Source: UBA6382 sp964596865
GTDB lineage: Bacteria; Bacteroidota; Bacteroidia; Bacteroidales; Bacteroidaceae
Direction of reading: 5' to 3'
DNA length: 5,681 bases
Assembly (NCBI GenBank): GCA_964596865.1
Contig: CAZQVW010000165.1
Span: forward strand, 1 to 5,681
A program made the position numbers and the translations under genes. Within the stretch, counting starts at the first letter, position 1; every line of letters begins with the position of its first letter. The notes beneath the pieces were generated by a model that saw only the letters and a list, made by a program, of their open reading frames with translations, searched no databases and was not told the origin of the DNA. Below, piece after piece: positions 5,604 through 5,681 of the stretch.

Positions 5604-5681
5604 TTAGAAACTTAGGGCAGGCATCATTTTATAGAAATCTGCTTTTTCGTAATCAATTGCAGTACCTTGGCCATACTTGTA
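5604..5681 (-). CDS. C-terminal end of an unidentified protein (5' part outside the window)
   Basis: Reading leftward from the edge, one frame gives 25 codons and then TAA (5606-5604). The peptide begins YKYGQGTAIDYEKADF and ends YKMMPALSF. The other two frames stop earlier or give no better sequence. The C-terminal Phe with hydrophobic residues at alternate positions (Tyr -9, Met -7, Pro -5, Leu -3, Phe -1) resembles the closing strand of an outer-membrane beta-barrel. That is suggestive only, since 25 residues cannot identify a family. The candidate terminator downstream supports a real gene end. Confidence 0.45.
   Translation of the reverse strand, partial: YKYGQGTAIDYEKADFYKMMPALSF

Noticed and set aside
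1..5681. CRISPR arrays, insertion sequences, phage or defence genes, tRNA genes
   Set aside because: No regularly spaced repeats, transposase or phage-like frames, terminal inverted repeats with target duplications, or cloverleaf sequences were seen on either strand.

Overview
The window looks like an ordinary chromosomal segment of a Bacteroidales bacterium, perhaps from the Prevotella/Bacteroides side of the order. The evidence is a lipoprotein and a Wzi-like outer-membrane protein whose conserved blocks match Bacteroidetes families, the absence of Shine-Dalgarno sequences before every gene, and exact TAnnTTTG (-7 type) promoter boxes in the one divergent intergenic region. The genus is inference only. 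No mobile element, CRISPR array, tRNA or rRNA is visible.

Layout. Four genes lie head to tail on the minus strand. From right to left they are rsmI (16S rRNA C1402 2'-O-methyltransferase, 4214-3546), a coiled-coil lipoprotein (3427-2564), hflX (ribosome-splitting GTPase, 2477-1155) and a Wzi-family outer-membrane protein. The last overlaps the end of hflX and runs off the left edge. An AI-2E family membrane transporter (4375-5436) is transcribed rightward, divergent from rsmI. It converges on the last 25 codons of an unidentified minus-strand gene cut by the right edge (5604-5681).

How the parts relate. rsmI and hflX both act on the ribosome, the first by modifying the decoding centre and the second by splitting or rescuing stalled ribosomes. 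The lipoprotein and the Wzi-like protein belong to the cell envelope. The overlap of hflX with the Wzi gene suggests a shared transcript and translational coupling. The 160-bp divergent region between rsmI and the transporter holds the clearest regulatory signals: an identical TACTTTTG box sits almost against each start codon, and a 16-bp palindrome overlaps the rsmI box. This suggests very short or absent 5' leaders.

I found no convincing undescribed multi-gene system. The best leads are the twin start-proximal promoter boxes, the hflX/wzi overlap, the lipoprotein with its conserved C-terminal module and one possible O-glycosylation site, and two back-to-back hairpins between the convergent genes.
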